A stretch of DNA of 44,120 bases from Phycisphaerae bacterium. Lineage in GTDB: Bacteria; Planctomycetota; Phycisphaerae; Phycisphaerales; SM1A02. The position numbers and the translations under genes are program-made. Below the pieces are notes generated by a model. It had not been told where the DNA came from. It saw only the letters and a program-made list of their open reading frames with translations, and searched no databases. The stretch covers positions 1 to 44,120 of the forward strand of contig JAERSY010000097.1 in NCBI GenBank assembly GCA_016845245.1, written 5' to 3'. Shown here in pieces: positions 1-8,047 of this stretch (the stretch's first letter is position 1; each line of letters starts with the position of its first letter).

Positions 1-288
1 AAGCCACAACCACAACTCCGCCCTATCGTAAGAACCAAGCGATGCTCCAGCAACGCCAGCGCACGCACCTGCAACATAGACCGGAAGCGCGCCTTTCAAG
101 ACATCAAATGCAAAGCAGGTCATGCCTGCTTGTTTCCCAAGAACTCTCCAAACATTTGTAGCACCAATGTTCTTGGAACCCTCTTCACGAATATTGACAC
201 CTTTGAATGACGCAATGATGACGCCGAACGGAATGCTTCCGATGATGTACGCCAATCCGATTGCAATGAGCCAATTCCAAGTGGTCAT
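1..288 (-). CDS. plsY: Glycerol-3-phosphate acyltransferase PlsY, N-terminal part (cut by window edge)
   Basis: The minus-strand frame is open from an ATG at 288 to the window edge and gives 96 residues, about half of the usual ~200-residue PlsY. PlsY is an inner-membrane enzyme that moves an acyl group from acyl-phosphate to glycerol-3-phosphate, the first acylation of phospholipid synthesis. The first membrane segment contains LAYIIGSIPFGVII, and the family signature GSKNIGATNVWR follows near residues 44-55. A third conserved patch, FDVLKGALPVY, is also present. The ATG overlaps the TGA of the upstream UbiA-like gene (ATGA at 288-285), so the two are probably translationally coupled. An in-frame ATG at 297 is an alternative start. 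The C-terminal half lies outside the window. Confidence 0.93.
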   Translation of the reverse strand, partial: MTTWNWLIAIGLAYIIGSIPFGVIIASFKGVNIREEGSKNIGATNVWRVLGKQAGMTCFAFDVLKGALPVYVAGACAGVAGASLGSYDRAELWLWL

Positions 289-1031
289 AGCAACCATGCT
301 AACAGGAGAATGAATACAGGGCGAATGTCAATGTAGGTTCTGTTTACGAAGCGTTGCCAAAAAAATGGAATCGAAAGTGCGATGACTCCCACGCCAATAG
401 TGATGGGTAAAAACACAGCAGAAACAGCGTACATCGACATGACCACAATCACACGCATTCGATGTGAGAGTGTGCTTGCAAGCGTCGTGCATCCACACGC
501 GGTATCAAATGGAATGTCTTCAACATCACAAAGCAATGCGTCCGCGCTACAGATCAGTCCGAACGCAATGAACGCAGGCAATGGAAGTTCGAACGCAAAG
601 AGACAGAACCCAAAGAGTGCGATGCCGAAACCGACAATCAATGGTTTCAATAGTGGGATTGAGCGGAGTGGCGCGACAAGGATTGGCTTGCCGTACAACA
701 GAATGCCTGCGAACCCAGCGAGTGGTAAAAGCCCCAGCGCCGCGTCTTCACTCGCCAACCCAACGACTGCACAAACAAAAGCAATCACCGACAGTTTGAT
801 ACAGGTTGTTTTGTGTTGCAGCACGATGTGATGCCTCCGTTGCAATCGATCACAAGCGCCCTCGCCTACAGAAATCGAAGCTCGATGAAACGCGTAAATG
901 CTCACCGCTAAGATGCCCGCACAGAGTGCTATAAACCAGTTCACTTGCTCGCGGACAATCAATTCCATCAGAGAAACGATGCTTGCGATGTATATGCCTG
1001 CAGGGACGCCAATTGCGGTGAGTCGTGCCAC
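285..1031 (-). CDS. UbiA-like polytopic membrane protein with only one Asp-rich motif
   Basis: This 248-residue protein has about seven or eight hydrophobic segments. It resembles UbiA-superfamily prenyltransferases, which join prenyl chains to acceptor molecules in the membrane. The second Asp-rich motif is recognisable as CDVEDIPFDTACGCTTLA, matching the D-x-E-D-x3-D-x3-G-x2-T-L pattern. The first motif (NDxxDxxxD in active enzymes) is not visible: the corresponding loop reads FHRASISVGEGACDRLQRRH. It may therefore use a different substrate or be non-catalytic. The start is a GTG at 1031, preceded by TACAAT six bases upstream, with no Shine-Dalgarno. It overlaps plsY by 4 bp and diverges from purB. 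The protein exists with good confidence; the family is likely and the function unknown. Confidence 0.75.
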   Translation of the reverse strand: MARLTAIGVPAGIYIASIVSLMELIVREQVNWFIALCAGILAVSIYAFHRASISVGEGACDRLQRRHHIVLQHKTTCIKLSVIAFVCAVVGLASEDAALGLLPLAGFAGILLYGKPILVAPLRSIPLLKPLIVGFGIALFGFCLFAFELPLPAFIAFGLICSADALLCDVEDIPFDTACGCTTLASTLSHRMRVIVVMSMYAVSAVFLPITIGVGVIALSIPFFWQRFVNRTYIDIRPVFILLLAWLL

Positions 1032-1087
1032 GGGAGCATTGTATGTTGGTGGCGTGACGCATGAAAAACGAGTAAAATACGACTCTC

Positions 1088-2524
1088 ATGAGTGAGCAAA
1101 ACACGTATACGTCACCACTTTCTGGTAGATACGCATCCCCTCAGATGCAACAGATTTGGTCGAACCATCGAAAATTTAGCACTTGGCGGCGTCTATGGCT
1201 CGCACTTGCTGAGTCAGAACAATCGCTTGGCTTAGACATTACTGATGAACAGATTGACGAACTGCGTAACCATCTTGATGACATCGATTACGACGCTGCT
1301 GCCAAGTACGAAAAAGAACTCCGCCATGATGTTATGGCACATGTTCATACACTTGGTGACGTCGCACCCAAAGCAAGACCAATCATTCATCTTGGAGCAA
1401 CGAGCCAATTCGTCAATTGCAACACTGAACTGATTCAGATGCGTGATGGCATGGAACTCATTGCACGAAAACTTGCAACTGTCATTTCACAACTTGGTGA
1501 TTTTGCTCAAACGTACAGAGCACTACCGACACTTGGCTTCACGCACTACCAACCAGCACAACCGACAACCGTCGGAAAGCGAGCAACGCTTTGGGCGCAG
1601 GAACTTGCAATCGCTCTAGAAGATTTAGAGTTTCGATTAGCGACGCTCCGATTCCGCGGTGTCCGCGGTGCAACTGGCACGCAAGCATCATTCCTCGATT
1701 TGTTTAATGGTGATGAGTCAAAAGTTGAAGCACTCAATGAGCTCGTCACTGAAAAGATGGGGTGGGACATTGATAAGTCACTCTCAGTGACTGGCCAAAC
1801 GTACCCAAGAATTGTTGACTTTTATGTCTTGTCTACACTCGCTGGCATTGCAACTGCCGTCCATAAGTTTGCAACTGACGTTCGACTGCTTGCAAACCGC
1901 GGCGAGATTGAAGAACCGTTTGAGAAAAACCAAATTGGGTCTTCAGCAATGGCGTACAAACGCAACCCGATGCGTTGTGAACGCATGTGTGCCCTCGCCC
2001 GATTCGTGATGAACATGCCTCAGAACGCTGCCCAAACCGCAGCAGTTCAGTGGATGGAACGCACGCTTGATGATTCAGCAAACAGACGGTTGTCACTTCC
2101 TGAGGCGTTCCTCACCCTCGACGGCGTTCTAGATGTGTGCATCAATGTGACAGATGGGCTCATCGTGCATGAAGCTCGGGTCACAGCAAACCTCATGAAG
2201 GAAATGCCGTTCCTTGCAACTGAACGCCTCATGATGGAAGCCGTTAAACATGGTGCCGACAGGCAAGATGCCCATGAACTCGTCCGCTCCCACGCCATCG
2301 AAGTGGCCCAAGCGATGAAGTCGACCGGCAGCGAAAACGACCTTCTAAAGCGACTTGCAAACGAACAGATGTTTGCCTCGATTGACCTTCAGAGCGTGAC
2401 GAATCCGGCGGATTATGTCGGCAGAGCACCTACTCAGGTCGATGGTTTCATCGAAGATGTGGTTGCCCCAATTCGCTCGGGGTACGCTGAAAAAACAGCT
2501 GAAATCGAAGAATTACGAGTATAA
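1088..2524 (+). CDS. purB: Adenylosuccinate lyase
   Basis: PurB (478 residues) catalyses two fumarate-releasing steps of purine synthesis: SAICAR to AICAR, and adenylosuccinate to AMP. The fumarase/aspartase superfamily signature is present as GSSAMAYKRNPMRCE near residues 282-296. That loop carries the catalytic serine and fits the longer PurB branch that includes the animal and some bacterial enzymes. A second conserved region reads TLGFTHYQPAQPTTVGKR, with the histidine near residue 153. Length is normal. The ATG at 1088 has no Shine-Dalgarno, but TAAAAT lies nine bases upstream at 1073-1078, suggesting a very short leader. It stands alone between a divergent gene and the Hc1-like gene. 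No terminator beyond a weak CCCC/GGGG hairpin (2569-2582) was seen. Confidence 0.97.
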   Translation: MSEQNTYTSPLSGRYASPQMQQIWSNHRKFSTWRRLWLALAESEQSLGLDITDEQIDELRNHLDDIDYDAAAKYEKELRHDVMAHVHTLGDVAPKARPIIHLGATSQFVNCNTELIQMRDGMELIARKLATVISQLGDFAQTYRALPTLGFTHYQPAQPTTVGKRATLWAQELAIALEDLEFRLATLRFRGVRGATGTQASFLDLFNGDESKVEALNELVTEKMGWDIDKSLSVTGQTYPRIVDFYVLSTLAGIATAVHKFATDVRLLANRGEIEEPFEKNQIGSSAMAYKRNPMRCERMCALARFVMNMPQNAAQTAAVQWMERTLDDSANRRLSLPEAFLTLDGVLDVCINVTDGLIVHEARVTANLMKEMPFLATERLMMEAVKHGADRQDAHELVRSHAIEVAQAMKSTGSENDLLKRLANEQMFASIDLQSVTNPADYVGRAPTQVDGFIEDVVAPIRSGYAEKTAEIEELRV

Positions 2525-2705
2525 AACTCGATTTTTTACCTAACAGACACCTAATTTATACTGTTTTTCCCCATTTTCGGGGTTGCAAAGGTGTTGTAGC
2601 CGATAAAGAATGCATTGAAACGCAATACAGGGGCACTCCTATCTGGTTCTGCCCCCTAACGAAACCCCTAGGATTTCCCTAGTACAACGATTTGGAGGTT
2701 TGACA

Positions 2706-2882
2706 ATGGAATCATATGATCGACTCGTACAACTCGTCGCTGACGTAACAGATGACATGGCGAAATGTGAAGGTGGCAATAAAGCTGCTGGCACCCGTGT
2801 CCGTAAGGCGATGCAAGACATCAAAGCTGCTGCTCAAGATGTCAGAAAAGATGTATTGGGCCTACGAAACTCAGACGGGTAA
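2706..2882 (+). CDS. Histone H1/Hc1-like small nucleoid protein
   Basis: This 58-residue protein resembles the N-terminal domain of chlamydial Hc1-type histone H1 proteins. These occur as short stand-alone genes in many planctomycetes and are thought to bind DNA. The recognisable core is KAAGTRVRKAMQDIKAAAQ, followed by DVRKDV. It is a predicted two-helix, mostly charged protein without the long lysine-rich tail of chlamydial Hc1. The ATG at 2706 is chosen because GGAGG at 2694-2698 lies seven bases upstream; a TTG two codons earlier would sit too close to it. A strong terminator follows 24 bases after the stop, so it is probably transcribed as a single gene. The DNA-binding role is inferred from the family only. 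Confidence 0.85.
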   Translation: MESYDRLVQLVADVTDDMAKCEGGNKAAGTRVRKAMQDIKAAAQDVRKDVLGLRNSDG

Positions 2883-2906
2883 CCCACAATGAAACACATC
2901 AAGGCG

Positions 2907-2937
2907 TAGGCTCAAGCGTTGCTTGAGCCTATTTCTT
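2907..2937 (+). terminator. Rho-independent terminator after the Hc1-like gene
   Basis: A perfect 11-bp stem, TAGGCTCAAGC (2907-2917) with GCTTGAGCCTA (2921-2931), encloses a GTT loop and is followed by TTTCTTT. This is a classic intrinsic terminator on the plus strand. Confidence 0.85.
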
Positions 2938-2966
2938 TGTCACAACTATTTATAATCAACACCAAC

Positions 2967-3440
2967 ATGCCAATTGAACCACTCATAGACCTTTCAACCA
3001 TCGACTTAACCAACATCACGATTTCTGCTGATGACATCGGAAAGATGAATCCCCAAGCGGGAGACATGCGGCAGCTAGATTATGTCTGTTACTTAAACGA
3101 GACTAAAACGACAGCGGCTGGCGTAAGAGACATCAAAGATGATGAGTTTTGGGTTGATGGACATATTCCCGGAAGGCCGCTCTTTCCTGGCGTGCTCATG
3201 ATTGAAGCAGCTGCCCAAATCAGCAGCGTCTTGTACCACGTAAAATCAGACAGTAATCACTTCATGGGATTTACGCGGTGTGACAATTGTTCGTTCAGGG
3301 GCCAAGTCGTTCCCGGTGACACGCTTACCCTTGTTTCAGTCGAACGGAAGTTTCAGCGAAGACGTTTTGTATGTGATGCACAAGGGTTCGTTGGGGACAA
3401 GTTTATTTTTGAAGTCCAAATTACTGGCATGATGATGTGA
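2967..3440 (+). CDS. FabZ-like hotdog 3-hydroxyacyl-ACP dehydratase
   Basis: The 157-residue protein has the FabZ/FabA hotdog signature GHIPGRPLFPGVLMIEAAAQ near residues 70-89. It includes the catalytic histidine (GHIPG) and the catalytic glutamate (MIEAAAQ). Relatives dehydrate 3-hydroxyacyl-ACP in fatty acid elongation. It diverges enough from classical FabZ that the exact acyl substrate is uncertain. The ATG at 2967 is preferred: an upstream in-frame TTG lies inside the preceding terminator loop. There is no Shine-Dalgarno, but TATAAT at 2951-2956 ends ten bases before the ATG, suggesting a very short leader. Its TGA overlaps the ATG of manA (TGATG), so the two are co-translated although their pathways are not obviously related. 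Confidence 0.85.
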   Translation: MPIEPLIDLSTIDLTNITISADDIGKMNPQAGDMRQLDYVCYLNETKTTAAGVRDIKDDEFWVDGHIPGRPLFPGVLMIEAAAQISSVLYHVKSDSNHFMGFTRCDNCSFRGQVVPGDTLTLVSVERKFQRRRFVCDAQGFVGDKFIFEVQITGMMM

Positions 3441-4423
3441 TGGAACTTTACCCATTCATCTTTGAACCAATCTTGAAAGAAAAAGTATGGGGCGGGCAAT
3501 CACTTGCCGCGTTTGGAAAGTCTCTACCAGACGGCGCAACCATTGGCGAATCGTGGGAGCTCGCTGATTTGCCGGACTCAATTGAGGGCGGTCGTTCAGT
3601 CATTGCAAATGGACCACTCGCTGGCCAATCACTTCATGAAGTGATTGAACGTCATCCAGAACTTCTTGGTCATGCCAAGTTAATGAATGGCTGTTTTCCC
3701 TTGCTCATTAAGTTTTTAGATGCCAATGACAATCTCTCTGTGCAAGTTCACCCAACTCCAAGCTATGTCGAAAAGCACCCTGAATCATTCTTAAAGAGTG
3801 AAGCGTGGATTGTGCTTGATTGCAAGGAAGGAAGTTGTATCTATGTCGGGCTCACACATGGCACGACAGAGTCTCAACTCAGAAGCGCAATCGAAGCAGA
3901 CACCGTTCCAGATGTCATCCGTGCAATCCCAGTAACAAAAGGCGAGTGTTATTACTTGCCAAGCGGTACGTGTCATGCGCTTGGCGAAGGTGTGGTTGTT
4001 GCAGAGGTTCAGACGCCGAGCGACACAACGTTTCGTGTGTGGGATTGGGGACGAAAAGGAAGAACGATGCATGTCGATGAAGCAGTGGCGTGCATCGACT
4101 TTTACGCAGCACCATTACAGTTTGAACAGCATGACCCGCTTGTCAGTGGTCACGTTCAAACGACGCTCCTAACATCAACACCATTCTTTACCGCCGAACG
4201 AATTGATGCACTTGAAGACACTGCGATTGATGTCAGTACAGACGTCGCGCCAAGAGTCATCATGACCACCAAGGGCGAGGCGAGCATCGAACACGAATAT
4301 GCCACTGAGGCAAACTGCGGGCAAACTGTGCTCATTCCAGCGAACACCGATGTCACACTGAGTTTGCGTAAGCACACAAGCGTACTTGTGTTTGATGTCC
4401 CCGCTGAAACAATGATTGCGTAA
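3440..4423 (+). CDS. manA: Mannose-6-phosphate isomerase, type I
   Basis: ManA interconverts mannose-6-phosphate and fructose-6-phosphate and so feeds GDP-mannose for polysaccharide synthesis. The 327-residue length fits the short Bacillus-type class I enzymes. Zinc-site and active-site regions are visible: NLSVQVHPTPSY (Gln and His ligands), FLKSEAWIVLD, SGTCHALGEGVVVAEVQTPS (His and Glu) and DTTFRVWDWGR with the conserved arginine. The ATG at 3440 shares one base with the stop of the FabZ-like gene; a GTG at 3437 is the alternative. The stop is only four bases from that of the convergent small gene at 4428. It could supply sugar for the exopolysaccharide locus at 30-43 kb, but this is inference. 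Confidence 0.93.
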   Translation: MELYPFIFEPILKEKVWGGQSLAAFGKSLPDGATIGESWELADLPDSIEGGRSVIANGPLAGQSLHEVIERHPELLGHAKLMNGCFPLLIKFLDANDNLSVQVHPTPSYVEKHPESFLKSEAWIVLDCKEGSCIYVGLTHGTTESQLRSAIEADTVPDVIRAIPVTKGECYYLPSGTCHALGEGVVVAEVQTPSDTTFRVWDWGRKGRTMHVDEAVACIDFYAAPLQFEQHDPLVSGHVQTTLLTSTPFFTAERIDALEDTAIDVSTDVAPRVIMTTKGEASIEHEYATEANCGQTVLIPANTDVTLSLRKHTSVLVFDVPAETMIA

Positions 4424-4427
4424 ACAG

Positions 4428-4682
4428 TTAAACGATGATGTTGAGGGATTGACCCTTCGCAACTCGCGTCGCAGCTTCAATACGGTCTGCACTTCGTGCG
4501 TAAAGTTGCAATGGTTGAACTTCTGCAAGTGGCACTTGTTCAAAATGCACTTTACCTTTTACGCGGCCTGCGACAAGTTGCTGAACTGGAGCGTGCGTCT
4601 TCTCAACAACGTGCTCTTCATGCGACTGCGTGCCGAGATAGGCCTGCATTTTTGCAAATGAGTATGGGTGTGCGATGTCCAT
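4428..4682 (-). CDS. Conserved-looking small protein of unknown function (84 aa)
   Basis: I do not recognise this protein. It is soluble, mixed-charge, without a signal peptide or membrane segment, and ends in QSLNIIV. It begins MDIAHPYSFAKMQAYLG and has a YARSADRIEAA stretch that looks helical. Codon usage and amino-acid composition resemble neighbouring real genes and the frame has a plausible promoter, so it is probably a true gene. The ATG at 4682 lacks a good Shine-Dalgarno (a purine-rich GGGAAGG lies 12 or more bases upstream). It converges on manA with only four bases between stop codons. Confidence 0.6.
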   Translation of the reverse strand: MDIAHPYSFAKMQAYLGTQSHEEHVVEKTHAPVQQLVAGRVKGKVHFEQVPLAEVQPLQLYARSADRIEAATRVAKGQSLNIIV

Positions 4683-4688
4683 GCGTAA

Positions 4689-4716
4689 AGAATACCTTCC
4701 CTTTCAAATCCGTCAA
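4689..4716 (-). promoter_or_regulatory. Candidate sigma70-type promoter for the 84-aa gene
   Basis: On the minus strand TTGACG (4716-4711) and TATTCT (4694-4689) are 16 bp apart. The -10 box ends six bases before the ATG at 4682, so the transcript would start at or next to the start codon (leaderless). Confidence 0.45.
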
Positions 4717-4936
4717 AGCCCTGACTAAGTATGACGATTACCGCTCTTCCGCAATAACCGCCTCTACTTAGGGGCCGCCGCCCACCATTGGCGGAAAAAC
4801 ACCATCGGCGACCTGCAAAGTTCCCCTTGAGCCGATAAGTAAAATTGTGTGAAAATGCGTGTTTTTGGCGCTTATTGCGTGTTCAGGGCATTTTTCTAGC
4901 CACGGAGACGCGGAGACACTGAGCAAGATGCACGAA
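4717..4936. other. Intergenic stretch with a possible gene remnant
   Basis: This is the longest gap in the window. On the minus strand a frame ending at a TAA at 4770-4768 reads SRGTLQVADGVFPPMVGGGP. It looks like the C-terminus of a real protein but has no credible start codon or ribosome binding site. It includes a GC-rich patch at 4771-4794 with a CCGCC/GGCGG hairpin. The left end of repeat copy A lies at 4899. Nothing else was recognised. Confidence 0.3.
4899..4927 (-). repeat. Repeat copy A (half element) of the GGAG-period-8 family
   Basis: The plus strand reads GCCACGGAGACGCGGAGACA followed by CTGAGCAAG. This matches one arm of the larger elements at 8048-8144 and 12740-12837 (GCCACGGAGACGCGGAG shared exactly with the first). 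It lies 10 bp past the stop of the minus-strand gene ending at 4937. Only one arm is present. Confidence 0.7.
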
Positions 4937-5548
4937 TCAATCGCCGCTCGAAACAGTTATGGAACATGCTGTTGCAGCTGGGCCACCTGCATCACAAGGC
5001 AGGACGACGTCTTCATGAATACATTTGCAACTTGGAGGAGGCCCTGCTAAACAGCAAGCATAATAGTCGCCCTTACACACGACTGAACACCCTGTTGTAC
5101 TCATCAGTGCCTGTCCTGTAACAGGAACAATATACGGTCCGATTGCAATGAGTTCTCGCGGCTTTATCACGAATTCGATGCCAGTCGTGTGGTCAATGAA
5201 AGAGATTGGTGAATCACTAACATTCCAGCAAAGGCCTTGAACAATCACATCACCCTCATAGACCGATTGACCAAACAAACATTCATGACCCGAATCAAAC
5301 TGAGTCACTCCTGCAACAACTGCTCCACCCTTAGGATCGGTTAAGAGTTCGAACTGTGCATCCTGAACAATAGTGTATGCTGGCGCGCCAAACCGTAATG
5401 CAATTGCAGACAGTTCTTCAGGTGTAACGGAATGAGCTAACAAGCAATCAGCAACCGTTTTCTCGTGGGTATGTTTGATTGGTTCATGAAGACCAAATGA
5501 AAACGAAACACACACAAGTAATGTCACTGCCCATAAATAACGATCCAT
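4937..5548 (-). CDS. Secreted cysteine-rich protein of unknown function
   Basis: The 203-residue protein starts with a signal peptide (MDRYLWAVTLLVCVSFSFG, cleavage probably near residues 18-22). The mature part is followed by a C-terminal cluster of eight cysteines within about 45 residues, spaced C-x3-C-x6-CC-x7-C-x-C-x8-C-x9-C and including GDYYACC. Such spacing suggests disulfides or a metal site in an exported domain. No known fold was recognised. The start is well supported: GGAGG at the expected distance precedes the ATG at 5548. It is transcribed alone, and a repeat copy follows its stop. The function is unknown. Confidence 0.8.
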   Translation of the reverse strand: MDRYLWAVTLLVCVSFSFGLHEPIKHTHEKTVADCLLAHSVTPEELSAIALRFGAPAYTIVQDAQFELLTDPKGGAVVAGVTQFDSGHECLFGQSVYEGDVIVQGLCWNVSDSPISFIDHTTGIEFVIKPRELIAIGPYIVPVTGQALMSTTGCSVVCKGDYYACCLAGPPPSCKCIHEDVVLPCDAGGPAATACSITVSSGD

Positions 5549-5625
5549 AACACCTCCAGAAGTAACCGGAATATGGAGTTACTTCAACACCAATGTTAAC
5601 TCGCTCTTAATGAAGCGTCAAGGTT

Positions 5626-7125
5626 TTAATAAGATTTCGCCCAGAGCACGGGCTGGCTTGAGGGATTCCCTGTAAAGATACATGTGCCCTCATCACCGTG
5701 CATGCTGTTTGGGATGCAGCGGAGCGTGACTTTTAAATCTTGTTTGATTTGTTCTTCAACATCAGGACATCCACAGAAGTGTGCATACACAAAACCGCAG
5801 TCATCATTTTCAAAATGAGCGTAGAAGTCTTCTTTTGATTCGATAGTGACGCTCGCATCATCTCGTCGTTGAAGTGCGCGCTCAAAGAGACCATCTTGAA
5901 TCTCATCAAGAATCGTTGTGACTTGTTCGATAAATTCCTCGCGTGAGACGCCTTGCTTATCCTTGTGGTCTTTGTCACGCCTCGCCATAAATACTGAGTC
6001 ACTTTCCATGTCGCGTGGTCCGACTTCAAGTCGAATCGGAATCCCCTTCTTAATCCAGCCCCATGTTTTTTCACCGCCACGAATGTCGCGGTTATCGATT
6101 TCAACTGTTACGTTTCGACCGTGATAGTTTTGAACGCTTAAATCGTCTGCAAGCTTATGACAGTAATTGAGTACCGCCTCTGGATCGTCTGCCTTGAACG
6201 TAATTGGAATGATGACGACGTGGGATGGTGCAAGGCGAGGCGGAAGCACAAGTCCGTCATCGTCAGCGTGCGTCATGATAAGACCGCCAATGAGCCGAGT
6301 TGAAACGCCCCAACTTGTCGTCCAAGCATGTTCAATCTCTTTGTTATCGTTTTGGAATGTGATGTCTTGTGCTTTACTGAAGTTTTGCCCAAGGAAGTGT
6401 GACGTGCCCGCTTGAAGTGCTTTGCCATCTTGCATCATTGCTTCAATGGAGTATGTGTCAACAGCTCCGGGGAATCGTTCGCCTTCGCTTTTAGCACCGA
6501 CAACAACTGGCATCGCCATGAATTTTTCAGCAAACTCAGCATAGATGTCAACCATTTGAATGGTTTCATCAATCGCTTCCTCTTTTGTTGCGTGCGCGGT
6601 GTGCCCTTCTTGCCAAAGAAACTCGGCTGTTCGAAGGAAGAGTCGTGTTCGCATTTCCCAGCGTACGACATTTGCCCATTGGTTGATGAGGAGTGGCATG
6701 TCGCGATATGACTCAATCCACCTCGAAAACATTTCACCAATAATGGTTTCTGAAGTTGGGCGAACAATAAGTGGTTCTTCGAGTTCTCCCGCTGGCTGCA
6801 AGTTGCCATCACTATCTGGCTCAAGCCGGTGATGTGTGACGACTGCGCATTCCTTCGCAAAGCCCTCAACATGGTCGGCTTCACGCTGCATATAACTCAT
6901 CGGTATAAAGAGCGGGAAATAGGCATTCTTATGCCCTGTTGCTTTGAACTTGGCATCAAGGGCTTGCTGAATGTTTTCCCAGAGTCCATACCCCCATGGC
7001 TTAATCACCATGCACCCGCGAACTGGCGAAGTCTCAGCGAGGTCTGCTGCTTTGATGACTTCTTGATACCACTGAGGATAATCCTCACTTCGAGTGGGCG
7101 AAATTGCTGTTTTTGCGGATGACAT
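5626..7125 (-). CDS. proS: Prolyl-tRNA synthetase, archaeal/eukaryotic type (ProS type 3)
   Basis: ProS charges tRNA-Pro with proline. The 499-residue length, lack of the bacterial-type editing insertion and a C-terminus ending in WAKSY place it in the short archaeal/eukaryote-like class, which several bacterial phyla also use. Class II motifs are clear: IVRPTSETIIGEMF near residues 118-131, motif 2 RTRLFLRTAEFLWQEGH near 157-173, and motif 3 around GVSTRLIGGLIMTHADDDGL. The anticodon-binding domain follows (roughly residues 290-400), then a C-terminal zinc-domain-like region with CGCPD. The ATG at 7125 has TAGAAT nine bases upstream and no Shine-Dalgarno. It diverges from the prenyltransferase gene with 28 bp between them. 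Confidence 0.97.
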   Translation of the reverse strand: MSSAKTAISPTRSEDYPQWYQEVIKAADLAETSPVRGCMVIKPWGYGLWENIQQALDAKFKATGHKNAYFPLFIPMSYMQREADHVEGFAKECAVVTHHRLEPDSDGNLQPAGELEEPLIVRPTSETIIGEMFSRWIESYRDMPLLINQWANVVRWEMRTRLFLRTAEFLWQEGHTAHATKEEAIDETIQMVDIYAEFAEKFMAMPVVVGAKSEGERFPGAVDTYSIEAMMQDGKALQAGTSHFLGQNFSKAQDITFQNDNKEIEHAWTTSWGVSTRLIGGLIMTHADDDGLVLPPRLAPSHVVIIPITFKADDPEAVLNYCHKLADDLSVQNYHGRNVTVEIDNRDIRGGEKTWGWIKKGIPIRLEVGPRDMESDSVFMARRDKDHKDKQGVSREEFIEQVTTILDEIQDGLFERALQRRDDASVTIESKEDFYAHFENDDCGFVYAHFCGCPDVEEQIKQDLKVTLRCIPNSMHGDEGTCIFTGNPSSQPVLWAKSY

Positions 7126-7153
7126 TGTTCTTAGATTCTATCATGCTCACCAT

Positions 7154-8047
7154 ATGACATCGACCCTTCGCCTTCTTCTCTCAGACATCAAAGTTTCTCA
7201 CACTATTTTTGCGATGCCTTTCGCACTCCTCGGCGCGTTTTTAGCCGCAACATTTGGTGAACAGATTGATTGGGCGACGTTCTCAGGCCAGCTCGTGTTG
7301 ATTGTCTGCTGCATGGTGTGTGCGAGGAACTTTGCGATGCTCTCAAACCGCATCACGGATGCCGCCATCGACAAAGAAAACCCTCGGACAAAAAACAGAG
7401 TCATTGCCTCAGGGCAAGTGTCAATGAAACATGCTCGATTGTTCCAACTCGGGAATGCTGCCCTGTTCATTCTTTGCACATATGGATTCTCATTTTTTTG
7501 GGGCAACAATTTGCCCGTTCAATTTGCACTCATCGTGTTGTGTTGGCTTTTCCTTTATGCACACATGAAACGATTCACGTGGCTCTGCCATCTCTATCTT
7601 GGCTCATCGCTCGCACTCAGTCCCGTCTGCGCAGTTGTCGCCATTAACCCTGCATTTCTACAGGAGCCAACCATATGGCTTCTCTCATTAGCAGTCATGT
7701 GTTGGGTTGCTGGCTTCGACGTCATCTATGCATTGCAAGATGTCGACATTGATAAGCGAGATCACTTGAAAAGCATGCCCGCAACCCTTGGCGTGCGACC
7801 TGCAATGCTGATTAGCCAAGCACTGCACGCAATCAGTGTCGCGTGTTTGTTTGGCGTTGCAGCAAGCGACGATAAACTTGGCTATCTTTTTCTGAGTGCA
7901 GTTGTGTTTGTCGCATTGCTTCTTATCGTTGAACACATGACCGTCAAAAAATGGGGCACAACCAAAATTGCGCTGACCTTCTTCACCATCAACGGCATCG
8001 TAAGTCTTGCACTAGGCAGTGCGGGCATTGTCGATTTGTTGTTTTAA
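7154..8047 (+). CDS. UbiA-family prenyltransferase, MqnP/4-hydroxybenzoate polyprenyltransferase-like
   Basis: This 297-residue integral membrane enzyme attaches a polyprenyl chain to an aromatic acceptor in quinone synthesis. Both Asp-rich motifs are intact: NRITDAAIDKENPRTKNR near residues 66-83 and DVIYALQDVDIDKRD near 189-203. The N-terminal IKVSHTIFAMPFALLGA is typical of the branch often found with futalosine-pathway menaquinone genes (MqnP), but no other menaquinone genes are in the window, so the acceptor is uncertain. The ATG at 7154 is preferred over an upstream start at 7094 that lies inside proS. TATCAT is nine bases upstream and no Shine-Dalgarno is present. Repeat copy B begins immediately after the TAA. 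Confidence 0.88.
   Translation: MTSTLRLLLSDIKVSHTIFAMPFALLGAFLAATFGEQIDWATFSGQLVLIVCCMVCARNFAMLSNRITDAAIDKENPRTKNRVIASGQVSMKHARLFQLGNAALFILCTYGFSFFWGNNLPVQFALIVLCWLFLYAHMKRFTWLCHLYLGSSLALSPVCAVVAINPAFLQEPTIWLLSLAVMCWVAGFDVIYALQDVDIDKRDHLKSMPATLGVRPAMLISQALHAISVACLFGVAASDDKLGYLFLSAVVFVALLLIVEHMTVKKWGTTKIALTFFTINGIVSLALGSAGIVDLLF

Noticed and set aside
382-831. Plus-strand frame opposite the UbiA-like gene
   Set aside because: It is the antisense shadow of a membrane-protein gene with clear hydrophobic periodicity and family motif on the minus strand.
2919-2966. TTG-initiated N-terminal extension of the FabZ-like gene
   Set aside because: It would begin inside the loop of the strong terminator after the Hc1-like gene; the ATG at 2967 is the first plausible start.
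7094-7153. Upstream extension of the UbiA/MqnP-like gene
   Set aside because: It overlaps the N-terminus of proS on the other strand, and the family's conserved start (IKVSHTIFAMPF) fits the ATG at 7154.
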